Shown one piece after another: positions 1 to 7,996 of a DNA stretch of 11,639 bases (its first letter is position 1; each line of letters starts with the position of its first letter). Under the pieces are notes generated by a model. It saw nothing but the letters and a program-made list of their open reading frames with translations. It made no database searches and was not told where the DNA came from. Source of the DNA: Saccoglossus kowalevskii (Eukaryota > Hemichordata > Enteropneusta > Harrimaniidae); assembly GCF_000003605.2 (NCBI RefSeq), contig NW_003131854.1, positions 586,337-597,975 of the forward strand, in the 5' to 3' direction. The position numbers and the translations under genes were made by a program.

Positions 1-122
1 TGTAAGTCCGATTGCTTTGATACTATACATATTGTTCATTTTCTAATGATGTCTTCAGTTCTTTAATTGAAATGTGCATTGCTAACAGCGGAGCTATCTC
101 AGCCGATAGGCTGCTTGTTTAT

Positions 123-361
123 CATATATCGGCAACATTTTGTAGGATTCAACCTTGTATGGATAGTGAATTGACTTTCTTACCATATATGGGCAACATT
201 TTGTAGCATTCAACCTTATATAGATAGTGATTTGACTTTCTTACCATATATGGGCAACATTTTGTAGCATTCAACCTTATATGGATAGTGATTTGACTTT
301 CTTACCATATATGGGCAGCATTTTGTAGCATTCAACCTTATTTGGATGGTCACGTGACTTG
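123..361. repeat. 61-bp minisatellite, about four copies
   Basis: Four head-to-tail copies start at 123, 184, 245 and 306, giving an exact 61-bp period. Each begins CATATATSGGCARCATTTTG and continues through GCATTCAACCTTAT to GACTTTCTTAC. Copies 2 and 3 differ at one position, copy 1 differs from copy 3 at about four, and copy 4 decays after its first 40 or so bases. The near identity of the central copies suggests recent unequal crossing-over or slippage. Since 61 is not a multiple of three, an open frame crossing the array reads each copy in a different frame, which argues against coding. The array directly abuts AT-rich unique DNA on both sides. Confidence 0.95.
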
Positions 362-2843
362 ATGTATGACAATTTAAAACCTGGTTGTATATTAAGATTT
401 TTTGTGAATAATCATTTAAGGCATAATATTTGCCGCATAAATTTTGAGCATAATAGTGTCCATATTGATCTGTCACTTGCAATAATCTTGACAGTTCATA
501 CTGGTCTGCTTTAAATTTCATTTTTTTGTGCTATTGATCAAAGTTAATACTGTTATGTATTTTTGCTTTCCCACCTTTGGCAATATGGCCATTTTAACAA
601 ACAGTGCAGTGGTTTATTTGTATTTTAGTTTATCAAGGTGTACAATTATCATATTGCAAGTTTTTCTTCTGTTTCACGTCTATTTCTACAATTGAGATTC
701 TATATTCTGCGGTTAATTTATTACTTATCTGCAACACGCTTCTCTGGTACAAGTAGTAGTAGTACTCGTACTTGCAAATATATGTACGATTAATTTGTCC
801 CATTTTAACAAATGCAAATTATTAGTTCTAGCATTCTGAGTTTACATTGGAATCACCAACTGGCTTGCCGTGAACTTGTTAAATTTCAGCTGGTTCTGAT
901 CACTTAGTCAATGGGAGAACTGTCCATGTCCAACAGATTAATATTAAAGACTTACTTTTATTATGATCACTTGATAGTTGAGTTGATCATGGTTTACATC
1001 AATCACAGATACCAATATAACTGTCTATTCCTTGTTGTTAAGCATGTATAAATACACATGTGATACACACTGCTGAATTTGCTGAAATCAATCTATGTTC
1101 ATATCATCTACTCATCCATTGTACAGTGCAAGTCATCCATTCATTGTTTTTGCTGTTCAATCAATTAAATGGTGAAAACTGACTATTATCATTTAGTAAG
1201 AGTGCCAAGATGGTAATGTCATCTCATTTTCGATTTGAAACTGTTACATGACTTAAAAATAGACATATTGTTTTCTGAAGCTTCTAGTCCTAGATACACT
1301 ATACATTAAACTTACCACATGTCATGCATGGTCAAAAGTGAAAAATCAGACAAGTCTACACTTCTATACCACCTCGCATTAGGCGCGCCAATGTGGAATG
1401 TTTTCCCCCACCCCTCTTCACTTGTGTACATTTCGATCCATCGTCATCTCAGGAACCAGTTGTTCAATTCATATGAAATTCAGATTTCTATTTTGAAAAA
1501 ACCTTAATTTGCATATCTACGGTAGTTACGTTTCTTCCTTAATGTTGCAACTTAATATCTTGTAAAATGAGCAAATATGATACTAGGGGTACTTCTAGTT
1601 GCAAAATTCAAACAATCTTTCTGTAGTTGCTTATATAAATTATGCATATTAATTAGCTAATTTTCATATGAACAATTTCAAATCTTCCACTTGTATCATC
1701 ACATTGTCTTATTAAACGGGAGTCCATATAGAATTACCGGTAATGATTAATTCAGTGGCTAAGCCATATTGGACAATATAAAGCTTCTCATTCTGTATTG
1801 TTCCAACTCCCGTCACTAAATATTATGTGATTTGGGTTGAGTTTTCTTGCAATAAAATAGCAATATTTATCTAAAAAATTACTGTGTTCATTGTTATTCT
1901 CACCTGCGATTTGTATTGTCTGACTTTCCTTGTCTATCCTTAGTTCCCGATAGTTTATAAGAATTGTAATGTTATGTTAATACTTATTTTCCCTATATGA
2001 TGTACATTATACTGCATTTCAATTCCGAATATTCCACTAAAATATTGTGAGACATGCTTATTGGAGTATTATGTTTAATAACCCAATTTGAAATATAAGC
2101 ATGCTATCCTATGTTGCCAAAAGTTGTTTGGAAAATAGAGTATTGCATAATTTGTTATTCAGTCCATGCATCGTTAATTTTTCCAAATTCTTATGATTAA
2201 GGAAAAGCAATGCAAAATTGTGTCTGGATTGTGTGTGCAACACCATAAAATAAAGCCATATGGTAAAATTGAAGAATTATGTCAGTAGTCAACTACCTTC
2301 AGTATCGTGACATTATGAAAATTTGCATGGCACGCTAGGAGCCAGTGAAAGCGAGCCGCGACCTCCCTGCGTGTCAAACATGTCGTTGAGGGCAGCATAC
2401 ACAAATTAGGAAACTGAAAAATCGTCTCCGAGGTGTGATACGAGTATATAATTACTATAAATCGGGTCCCCTATTTATTTTGTGTGTGGATTTATTGGCC
2501 ATTAAGATGATACGGGACAGTCCCTATATCTGATGAACTTGCTCAGGATCAATACAAACGTAAAACTAGTACTAGTATTACACAACTCAAGACCAGATAC
2601 GGATTCATAACATTTAAAATTCGAAACATAAGTTTGGTCATTTGAATTTCTCAAATATCAATATGAAATATTAATGATGATGCTTCTCAAACTTTGTAGA
2701 TGAAATCATAACTGCAACTATATTTAATTCGAAATATGCTAATCCTTTTATTAGCCCATGTTCGAATATAGTCCAAAAACGAGACTTTTCCTTCGCGCAT
2801 CTATTCATTCGCATATGTATCTCAGATATGCCTGGGCTGATTT
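362..2843. other. AT-rich stretch with no recognisable gene
   Basis: About 2.5 kb in which I see no gene. The longest notable open frame, 62 codons at 1319-1507 on the + strand, has unremarkable composition and no motif. Items seen in passing are a TATAAATA word at 1047-1054, a local GC-rich patch around 2341-2380 in otherwise AT-rich sequence, and a perfect 12-bp palindrome ACTAGTACTAGT at 2565-2576. None is enough to call a promoter or exon. The stretch could be intron or intergenic DNA. Confidence 0.6.
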
Positions 2844-3420
2844 CATTCAAACTTCAAACATACATCATATCGTACATATAATATCATACGCACGTGAATT
2901 TGTTTTATGACCCAATTCAAGATGGATGAACAGCGGCCATTTAAGTGCTCAAAATTCATCAAAATCAATCATTTCTGTCATACCGGAACCGGATCTCAAT
3001 CATACATGGACATATCTTATTCAACTTCGGTGAGCCCATTAGTCCTTTATACACGTCATTTTTGTTTAGATCTGTTTATACCTCCATCGGACTTATGTCC
3101 ATTTTGTTTTAACAAATTTAGTTCCAAGGTTACATTTCCCACATGATTTGACCAATCACATTCAAACTTTATATTACATGTCCTATCGTACATAATTCCA
3201 TCGATTTGTTTCACGATCCGATTCAAGATGAAAGAAAAAAAAACTTGGTATATCCATTAAACATAATGACCGACTGTTGGCCTTTTTTGTTTTCAACAAA
3301 TGCTATTTTGGAGCCATATTGCTAACATTGTTGAACTGATCATATTCAAACTTTACACATACGTCATGGAACACATTTGTACATGCACCTGTTCCAGAGT
3401 CTGATTCAAGATGGCTGAGC
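2844..3420. repeat. Three diverged copies of a repeat centred on ATTCAAGATG
   Basis: Three blocks share the order CATTCAAACTT, a variable stretch of about 60-70 bases, then ATTCAAGATG. Block 1 runs from 2844 to about 2935, block 2 from about 3159 to 3235, and block 3 from about 3343 to 3420. The exact ATTCAAGATG cores start at 2915, 3221 and 3404. Blocks 2 and 3 also share upstream sequence: TTTTGTTTTMAACAAAT, then a stretch ending in CATTCAAACTTT or its variant. The full unit is therefore probably about 190 bp, with extra sequence between blocks 1 and 2. Divergence is high, so the array is old. CAAGATGG resembles the core of the metazoan YY1 site, but that may be coincidence. Confidence 0.7.
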
Positions 3421-3523
3421 ATCATTTTCGTGCATTATGAATGCTGCCAAGGATTCAATACATTGTGTGTTTACATTTATGATAAGACTGTGAAATGTTT
3501 ACTTGGTTTGATTACTGCCACAT

Positions 3524-3715
3524 CAGAGGCGGCGGCAGGAAATTGTGTTTGAGGGGGCGAGATCTGCCACCAACCTTGCGTCGAAGGCGCGATCTTACTA
3601 GGGGGTTCGGGGGAAATTTTGCTGACACAAAGGGTTTCAGCTTGATTTTGGAAGGGCGACCCCCCCCCAATATTTTACGAGGGGTGATTGCCCCCCCCCC
3701 GTGCCCCCGCCACTG
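3524..3715. mobile_element. MITE-like element with CAG(A/T)GGCGG ends
   Basis: A 192-bp GC-rich block sits abruptly in AT-rich DNA. Its left end is CAGAGGCGG (3524-3532), and its right end is CCGCCACTG (3707-3715), whose reverse complement CAGTGGCGG matches at 8 of 9 positions. Both sides carry CACAT directly abutting the ends (3519-3523 and 3716-3720), consistent with a target-site duplication. The interior has G-rich then C-rich runs, including C9 at 3660-3668 and C10 at 3691-3700. Ends of CAG type and short duplications fit a non-autonomous DNA transposon, perhaps hAT-like. However, hAT elements normally make 8-bp duplications, so the superfamily is uncertain. No transposase is present, and overlapping open frames on both strands are repeat-derived. 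Confidence 0.65.
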
Positions 3716-3729
3716 CACATGTTATGTGC
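3715..3729. repeat. Short perfect stem-loop at MITE edge
   Basis: GCACAT, a 3-base loop GTT, and ATGTGC form a perfect 6-bp inverted repeat starting on the last base of the MITE-like element. The element may have inserted next to a palindromic target, or this may be chance. Confidence 0.5.
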
Positions 3730-4016
3730 GGAGGGGTGTAAATAATGTCACGAGTGTCAACATTTCTGAGTGAACGAATATTTCCACTATGCGTGGTGAG
3801 CCGTGACATCACCGACCCAAAAAGGTCTATAGTGACACCTGCATTATATTTGATATAAATAACAATATTGATACACCTGAAAGTCATAAAAGTGTGAATT
3901 TATTTTATGTACATTTATAAATATTCATATAACATTTATTCCGAAATATCATCGCGCTTTATTCAAATCCAAAGAATACTAGTATGATTCCATTGGTGAT
4001 AGAAACAGTTTTCCGC

Positions 4017-4031
4017 GGGGGGGAGGGGGGG
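4017..4031. repeat. G-run G7-A-G7
   Basis: A 15-base homopurine run, GGGGGGGAGGGGGGG, lies in AT-rich surroundings. Two runs of seven G could supply a G-quadruplex only by splitting runs, so structure formation is an inference. It is probably length-variable and error-prone in assemblies. Confidence 0.8.
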
Positions 4032-4640
4032 AATCATCGACCCATTTACTGCCATGAACGAAAAATATAGATCACATCAAATGTGTTTAAAACGCTTGAA
4101 ACTACAGCTATTCGTTCGAATATATATATTTTTTAAATGCAAGTACAAGTTGTACCATTATCGTTTGGCACAGAACATTGAATTGCCAAAGCGGACCAGT
4201 GTCAAATGAGAGGTCAAGGGTTAACTGGACGCAGTGGCTTTCTATGCTTGTGATTGGCCAAGTTGTTTTCAATCGCCATAAATACTTTTCTAAAAATTCA
4301 ATATGAAACAAATTCACGCCTTTAGGAAAACAAGTGTGTGACAATTCTGTATTACGTTCGATAATAATTATATTTTTTGTATGTATTTATTTAAATAATG
4401 AAAAATAATCGTGAAATAAATGCTTGCATATTTTATCAGAAATGTGTGCCTCATTGTTTACCAATATTTCGGATGATTGCTAATAACGCTACAAACAAAC
4501 TGATACAATCTAGGGTCTATGGACAAACCTCGGTGGCGCAGAAACACTTTTTTGTCACGTGTACGATATCTCTGTCACACTTGTGTAATAAACAGTAAGT
4601 CTGTATGCGTGTGTGTTCTCAGGTTTGAATTTTTAACGCG

Positions 4641-4701
4641 CGTCTGTAGACGGAGTTTCGAACTTCAGACTCCGCACATCCGTTCTATGAGTCTGAGACT
4701 C
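4641..4701. repeat. Cluster of three short stem-loops
   Basis: Three inverted repeats lie within 61 bases. They are CGTC-TGTA-GACG (4641-4652); CGGAGT with partner ACTCCG and a 12-base loop (4651-4674); and GAGTCT-G-AGACTC (4689-4701), a near-perfect palindrome with one central base. The first two overlap by two bases and could be alternative folds. The patch is more GC-rich than its surroundings. It does not fit a tRNA cloverleaf or any RNA family I recognise. Confidence 0.55.
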
Positions 4702-5564
4702 TACGTGTTTGAGACAGTTGCGACTCGGCGGCTGTTTACAAAAGAATATCAAAACTATTGTCTGATATATGAGACAATGCAATATTAACCAACCTTAGAC
4801 AAGAGATCCAACTAATCTTTTTGCACCTTTATGTCATAGGCGGAAGCGTATCGGCCTAGTGCCACTATGTTGATAATGGTTTGTATTGTTGATATGGTAG
4901 TGACGTTAATATTTTGCTGATACAATACATAATAGCTCGTCAAGACCAGACTTTACCACCACAAAAAAAAAAAAAACGAAATATCTAAGTTCTCGGTATT
5001 AGAAATATGCTGAAATCCCCTCTTTCTAAGCCAACTTGATACATAATAAACTGCAAAAAATACAGAAATACACATATAATGGAAATATTATATTCTATAA
5101 CTATGCGTGTAGAAAAAACACCATGTTGAATGTTATATATTTGATGCAGGAACGTCCGCTCCGGAAAACGTCTGGGTCGAAACCACAGGCGCTCGTTGCG
5201 TTAATTTACTGGGATAATGAACAAGAGCTAAAGGGAGAGTGTTATGCTTAGTCAAAATATCAGTCGCCACTCCAAATAAAAAATACACATTGTATGAATG
5301 CTTTTCGACCATGAAATAAAACGATTTTCTATGTTCTATGTTCCTGCTGCTTGCTACAACTCAAGTATGACATTGGTATAAACTATTGATCGACACATAC
5401 AAACTTTAATCGAACTAAAACGGCTGAAATACCGCATAAATCGAGACATGCCCGGGGGAATGTTAAAACGGTGTACGCGGGTAATGTTTTTAGGGGCGAA
5501 GATAAGAAGAAAGGGGAAAGCAGGATTTCTTGAAGGATATATTGTGTTTTTTGTTTGTATTTTC

Positions 5565-5720
5565 TTTTTAGTGTTGGCGAAGACTATATCGGCGACTGGC
5601 TAAATATGTTATACCACTTAGTCCCTGTTTATTTTTAGTGATGGCAACGACTAATAAAATATCAGCAACTAGATATATCTTCACCGCGCAACACCTGACC
5701 TGACCCAGCTCCTGTTTATT
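5565..5720. repeat. Two-copy tandem duplication, about 67 bp
   Basis: The words TTTTTAGTGNTGGC and GACTA recur about 67 bases apart (from about 5565 and 5632), followed in both copies by ATATC(G/A)GC(G/A)ACT, a variable tract, and CCTGTTTAT. The second copy is longer, with extra bases near 5652 and again before CCTGTTTATT. Indels not divisible by three separate the copies, so the 63-codon open frame on the - strand across this block is best read as accidental. Confidence 0.7.
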
Positions 5721-5870
5721 ATTCCCGAAACGTACCAAGTGCCTGGGGCCGAAATTCAATTCACAATTTCATCAACTCATGCTGCCTGAATGAGTCACCA
5801 GTGGAACAACAACTTCACGATGTCGGTAATTTATTCACATTTCAAGAGCCTATAATCTCGACGGTATCAG

Positions 5871-6120
5871 GACGATCCGGCCCTGGTCGGTTGTGGCCCT
5901 GGTAAAAAAAAAGACGATCCGGCCCTGGTCGGTTGTGGCCCTGGTAAAAAAAGACGTTCCGGCCCTGGTTTGGACGTTCCGGGGCCCCAAAACAGTTTGG
6001 TCATGCCCTGCTATAAATTATATTCGATACGTGTTCATATCTAATGTTAATATGTTGAATGCACAACGAATGATTGACTATCTTGTTTAACAACTTATTT
6101 TGCAGGGAATTTTTTCACAC
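5871..6120 (+). mobile_element. Interspersed element family, copy A
   Basis: This copy is the reference orientation for a family with two more copies on the - strand (7171-7395, 9630-9805). The GC-rich head holds two near-identical units of 42 and 40 bp (5871-5912, 5913-5952). Each contains GACGATCC, GGCCCTGGT twice, and a terminal A-run; a shortened third unit begins GACGTTCC at 5953 and a further GACGTTCCGG lies at 5973. The head is followed by AACAGTTTGGTC, then an AT-rich body with TATAAATTATA, the arm CGATACGTGTTC, and CTATCTTGTTTAACAAC. The end is TTATTTTGCAGGG followed by a T-run and CACAC. Copy A is the most diverged in the body. I see no clear target duplication and no coding capacity, and I do not recognise the family by name. 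Confidence 0.8.
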
Positions 6121-6522
6121 CATAGCAGGCAGATAACTTGAATACACATCTAATGCAATCAGTTTCAGTCAGGGTTCGAATTCCGGTTGTTGAGCAATAC
6201 ATTTCAGTTGTGCTCAGGGTCCGCATTTTTTTTGTTTGTTTGAATGTGTTTCCATGGGGAATTACGTGAATAAATTAAGAACAGAAGTCGGAACGTAACG
6301 ATGTAGCAAGATGCCTCACTTTGTCGCCTCGTACTTTATAAGCAAAATTACAAACAATGACCAATTGGTTGGTGGCAGATCATTGTTTAAAGAAAAAAAT
6401 TCACAGCTAAAGGAAGGTGTTAACAAATTGAATAGAAGTGGATATGTGACTGATGATACTGCGTGTACGTAATGGTCAATATTATGAACAATGAATATGT
6501 CGTTCACACACTCATACAGTCC
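6121..6522. other. No recognisable feature
   Basis: AT-rich sequence between copy A and the 54-bp duplication. A 69-codon frame on the - strand (6316-6525) has no motif. A T8 run occurs near 6227. I see no gene, RNA or repeat here. Confidence 0.5.
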
Positions 6523-6626
6523 CATGTTATGGTACGTCGCATTATATTAGTCCCACTGATAATAACAAAAATCGTTCTATGTTAGGTACGTCGCTTTATA
6601 TTAGTCCCACTGATTATAAAAATAAC
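6523..6626. repeat. Two-copy tandem repeat, 54-bp spacing
   Basis: GGTACGTCGC(A/T)TTATATTAG followed by TCCCACTGAT occurs at 6531-6560 and again at 6585-6614, with 29 of 30 positions identical and a spacing of 54 bp. Similarity continues weakly on both sides (ATGTTA before, AT-rich AATAAC/AAAAT after). The high identity suggests a fairly recent local duplication. Confidence 0.9.
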
Positions 6627-6768
6627 TCAAACTAGGCAAGGAAATGTTACAAATAAATTCAATTGAAAACAGCAGATTTAATGCTACATTGGCTGGATAC
6701 TAAATCACGTTGATTAGAAAAATGGTTCACTACACTTGTGACTACATGTACATGTATTTAATTATTCA

Positions 6769-6871
6769 TGTGTGCTTTGACACCTTGTCGCTGGAGTCAA
6801 GTGACCTGTTTGCTACACTCCTCATTACCATTTCAATGATTGTGTGTACTTTGACACCATGCCCGACTGGA
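6769..6871. repeat. Weak two-copy repeat, about 72-74 bp apart
   Basis: TGTGTGCTTTGACACC (about 6769) and TGTGTACTTTGACACC (about 6843) share 15 of 16 bases. Both are followed by a divergent stretch ending in CTGGA. A 70-codon frame crosses both copies but matches no protein I know. The 14-bp palindrome TACATGTACATGTA lies just upstream at 6743-6756. Confidence 0.5.
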
Positions 6872-6941
6872 ACTTTGGAAGATGTGTACGGCCCTTGCAT
6901 TGTGCGAAGATTTAAGTGTTAATTGGCTACATTCTTTCCAT

Positions 6942-6966
6942 CACGGTTACTAAAAAAGTAATCGTG
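6942..6966. repeat. Recurrent hairpin, first copy
   Basis: CACGGTTACT and AGTAATCGTG flank an A5 loop. As RNA, all ten positions pair, with one G-U. The same 25-base design recurs at 10566-10590, and a relative with a 2-base loop lies at 7975-7996. Function is unknown; it could be the remnant of a palindromic mobile element, a protein-binding dyad or a structured RNA element. Confidence 0.75.
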
Positions 6967-6987
6967 TTTCCATGAACTCTGATAAGT

Positions 6988-7015
6988 CCTACAAAAGACG
7001 GAAAATAAGTTGTGA
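6988..7015 (-). mobile_element. Probable degenerate fragment of the A/B/C family
   Basis: CCTACAAAAGAC followed by GGAAAATAAGTTGT matches the terminal segment of copy B (CCTGCAAAAGAC, AAAAAATAAGTTGT) at 23 of 26 positions. The rest of the element is not recognisable downstream. The orientation is the same as B and C. It lies about 170 bp before copy B, so it may be an older insertion or a partial duplication of B's end. Confidence 0.55.
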
Positions 7016-7170
7016 ATATTAACGTTCATTACTCGACAAACCACGAATGTGCATTCGAGCCCTGACAAAACCGGACTGTATTAGATGTATGTTCTTATGT
7101 CTGTGGTTCACGCAGACGGCAGTGAATAAATGAACATACATCTGTTGCACTGTCAAACACAGTGTTAAAT

Positions 7171-7395
7171 CGTGAAAAATGCCCTGCAAAAGACAAAAAA
7201 TAAGTTGTTGAACAAGATAGTCAGACATTCGTGTATTTAATATATTAAAATTAGATACGAACACGTATCGAATATAATTTATACCAGGGCCGGATCGACC
7301 AAACTGTTTTGGAGCCGGAACGTCCAAACCAGGGCCGGAACGTCTTTTTTTTTACCAGGGCCGCAACCGACCAGGGCCGGATCGTCTAGAAATCT
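7171..7395 (-). mobile_element. Interspersed element family, copy B
   Basis: Read on the + strand, it begins CGTGAAAAATGCCCTGCAAA and runs through the hairpin GATACG-AACA-CGTATC. It then has CCAGGGCCGGATCGACC, the AAACTGTTTTGG block, and two GC-rich head units separated by a T-run, ending ATCGTCTAGAAATCT. By eye the body is about 95% identical to copy C. The head carries more units than C and fewer than A. Both ends agree with C, which helps fix the boundaries. No target duplication is visible. The overlapping 102-codon frame on the - strand ends within the element and is not a convincing gene. Confidence 0.85.
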
Positions 7396-7750
7396 ACTCG
7401 ACCACCGTGGCCTTGTAGGTCTATTATGAAGTGACATTGTGTTTACATTGTTAGTTCGTCCCGACTCACCGTTACTGTTCTAAATCATAAACCTTAGAAG
7501 GTCTATGTCTAAATCTATTCAAATACAGAGTATGTCCTACTTACATGGTTACGATTAACATTACAATAGTTATCAGAGATTAGCCCTCCGTGAAAAATTT
7601 TACCGTGTTACAATTACTATGGTGACTCATGGTTTATAGTTCCATGGGTGACTGGTCCTAGAATTACGTCACTACTTTTGTTACTTATAGAACTATACTA
7701 ATGTTCCCGAAATTTGACCCGCGCTGCGTGACCTATGTCATTATATAGTG

Positions 7751-7768
7751 ATATATATATATATATAT
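7751..7768. repeat. (AT)9 microsatellite
   Basis: Nine AT dinucleotides, extended imperfectly on both sides by TATA-type sequence. It lies inside the inverted-repeat region and is probably length-variable. Confidence 0.95.
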
Positions 7769-7974
7769 TATATGTGTTTCCCTTTTCCTGTTTTTTTTCT
7801 AATAACTTGTTGAATGTCAAGCACGACATAGTTATTTTTGCAATAATAACTCGCGCATTGCGGACTTGACATATAAGTTATTGGCAGCTTATAATAAATA
7901 TACCGTGCTTGTAAATGCACGAGTTATTGGTAAAACAAATATATTATACTGTTTATATTGCGTAGTCTCAAAGC

Positions 7975-7996
7975 CATGGTTACTATAGTAACTGTG
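7975..7996. repeat. Recurrent hairpin, related third copy
   Basis: CATGGTTACT-AT-AGTAACTGTG has arms of the same family as 6942-6966 and 10566-10590, with a 2-base centre. Eight positions are Watson-Crick and two are G-U, so all ten can pair as RNA. As DNA it is a near-palindrome able to form a cruciform. Confidence 0.65.

Larger units (their letters stand above)
3730..5564. other. Region without a recognisable gene
   Basis: Open frames here are 66 to 89 codons long on either strand, overlap one another and show no known domain. I see a purine run G7-A-G7 at 4017-4031, a palindromic cluster near 4641-4701 and an A14 run at 4963-4976. The A-run follows sequence with no SINE-like promoter boxes or flanking duplications that I can find, so I do not call a retroposon. 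ATTGG at about 4253 is an inverted CCAAT word without other promoter context. Confidence 0.55.
7609..7996. repeat. Region of nested inverted repeats, possible foldback element
   Basis: The region is bounded by two related palindromic words: a decayed one at 7609-7632 (TACAATTACT-AT-GGTGACTCATGG) and CATGGTTACT-AT-AGTAACTGTG at 7975-7996. Inside are GTGACTCATGG paired with CCATGGGTGAC (7622-7632, 7642-7652, 9 of 11); an (AT)9 run at 7751-7768; AGTTATT paired with AATAACT (7830-7836, 7845-7851); and a 15-bp inverted pair at 7845-7859 and 7914-7928 (14 of 15). AATAACTT..GTCAAG at 7801-7821 also pairs with CTTGAC..AAGTTATT at 7865-7882. No clear target duplication flanks the whole block, so calling it one transposon is inference. 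Confidence 0.5.

Noticed and set aside
123-361. CRISPR-like array
   Set aside because: The repeats are contiguous 61-bp units with no unique spacers, in a eukaryotic context.
216-521. 101-codon open frame, - strand
   Set aside because: Its C-terminal part is the 61-bp minisatellite read in shifting frames; no domain is visible.
1041-1060. TATA-box promoter (TATAAATA)
   Set aside because: A single word in AT-rich DNA with no initiator, exon or splice signal at a suitable distance.
3495-3773. Overlapping frames of 92 and 68-70 codons on both strands
   Set aside because: They are open because the MITE-like element is GC-rich and poor in stop codons; glycine/proline-rich products come from G and C runs.
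4820-4976. Retroposed SINE ending in A14
   Set aside because: No pol III boxes and no target duplication around the A-run.
5893-6090. 65-codon frame, + strand
   Set aside because: It lies wholly within repeat copy A and reflects its GC-rich units.
7019-7327. 102-codon frame, - strand, the longest here
   Set aside because: It starts inside repeat copy B and runs out into unrelated DNA; composition and ends give no sign of coding selection.
7378-7395. Helitron 3' end (CTAG with hairpin upstream)
   Set aside because: Copies B and C both continue past CTAG through AAATC, and the flanking 18-bp duplication of C is not a Helitron feature.
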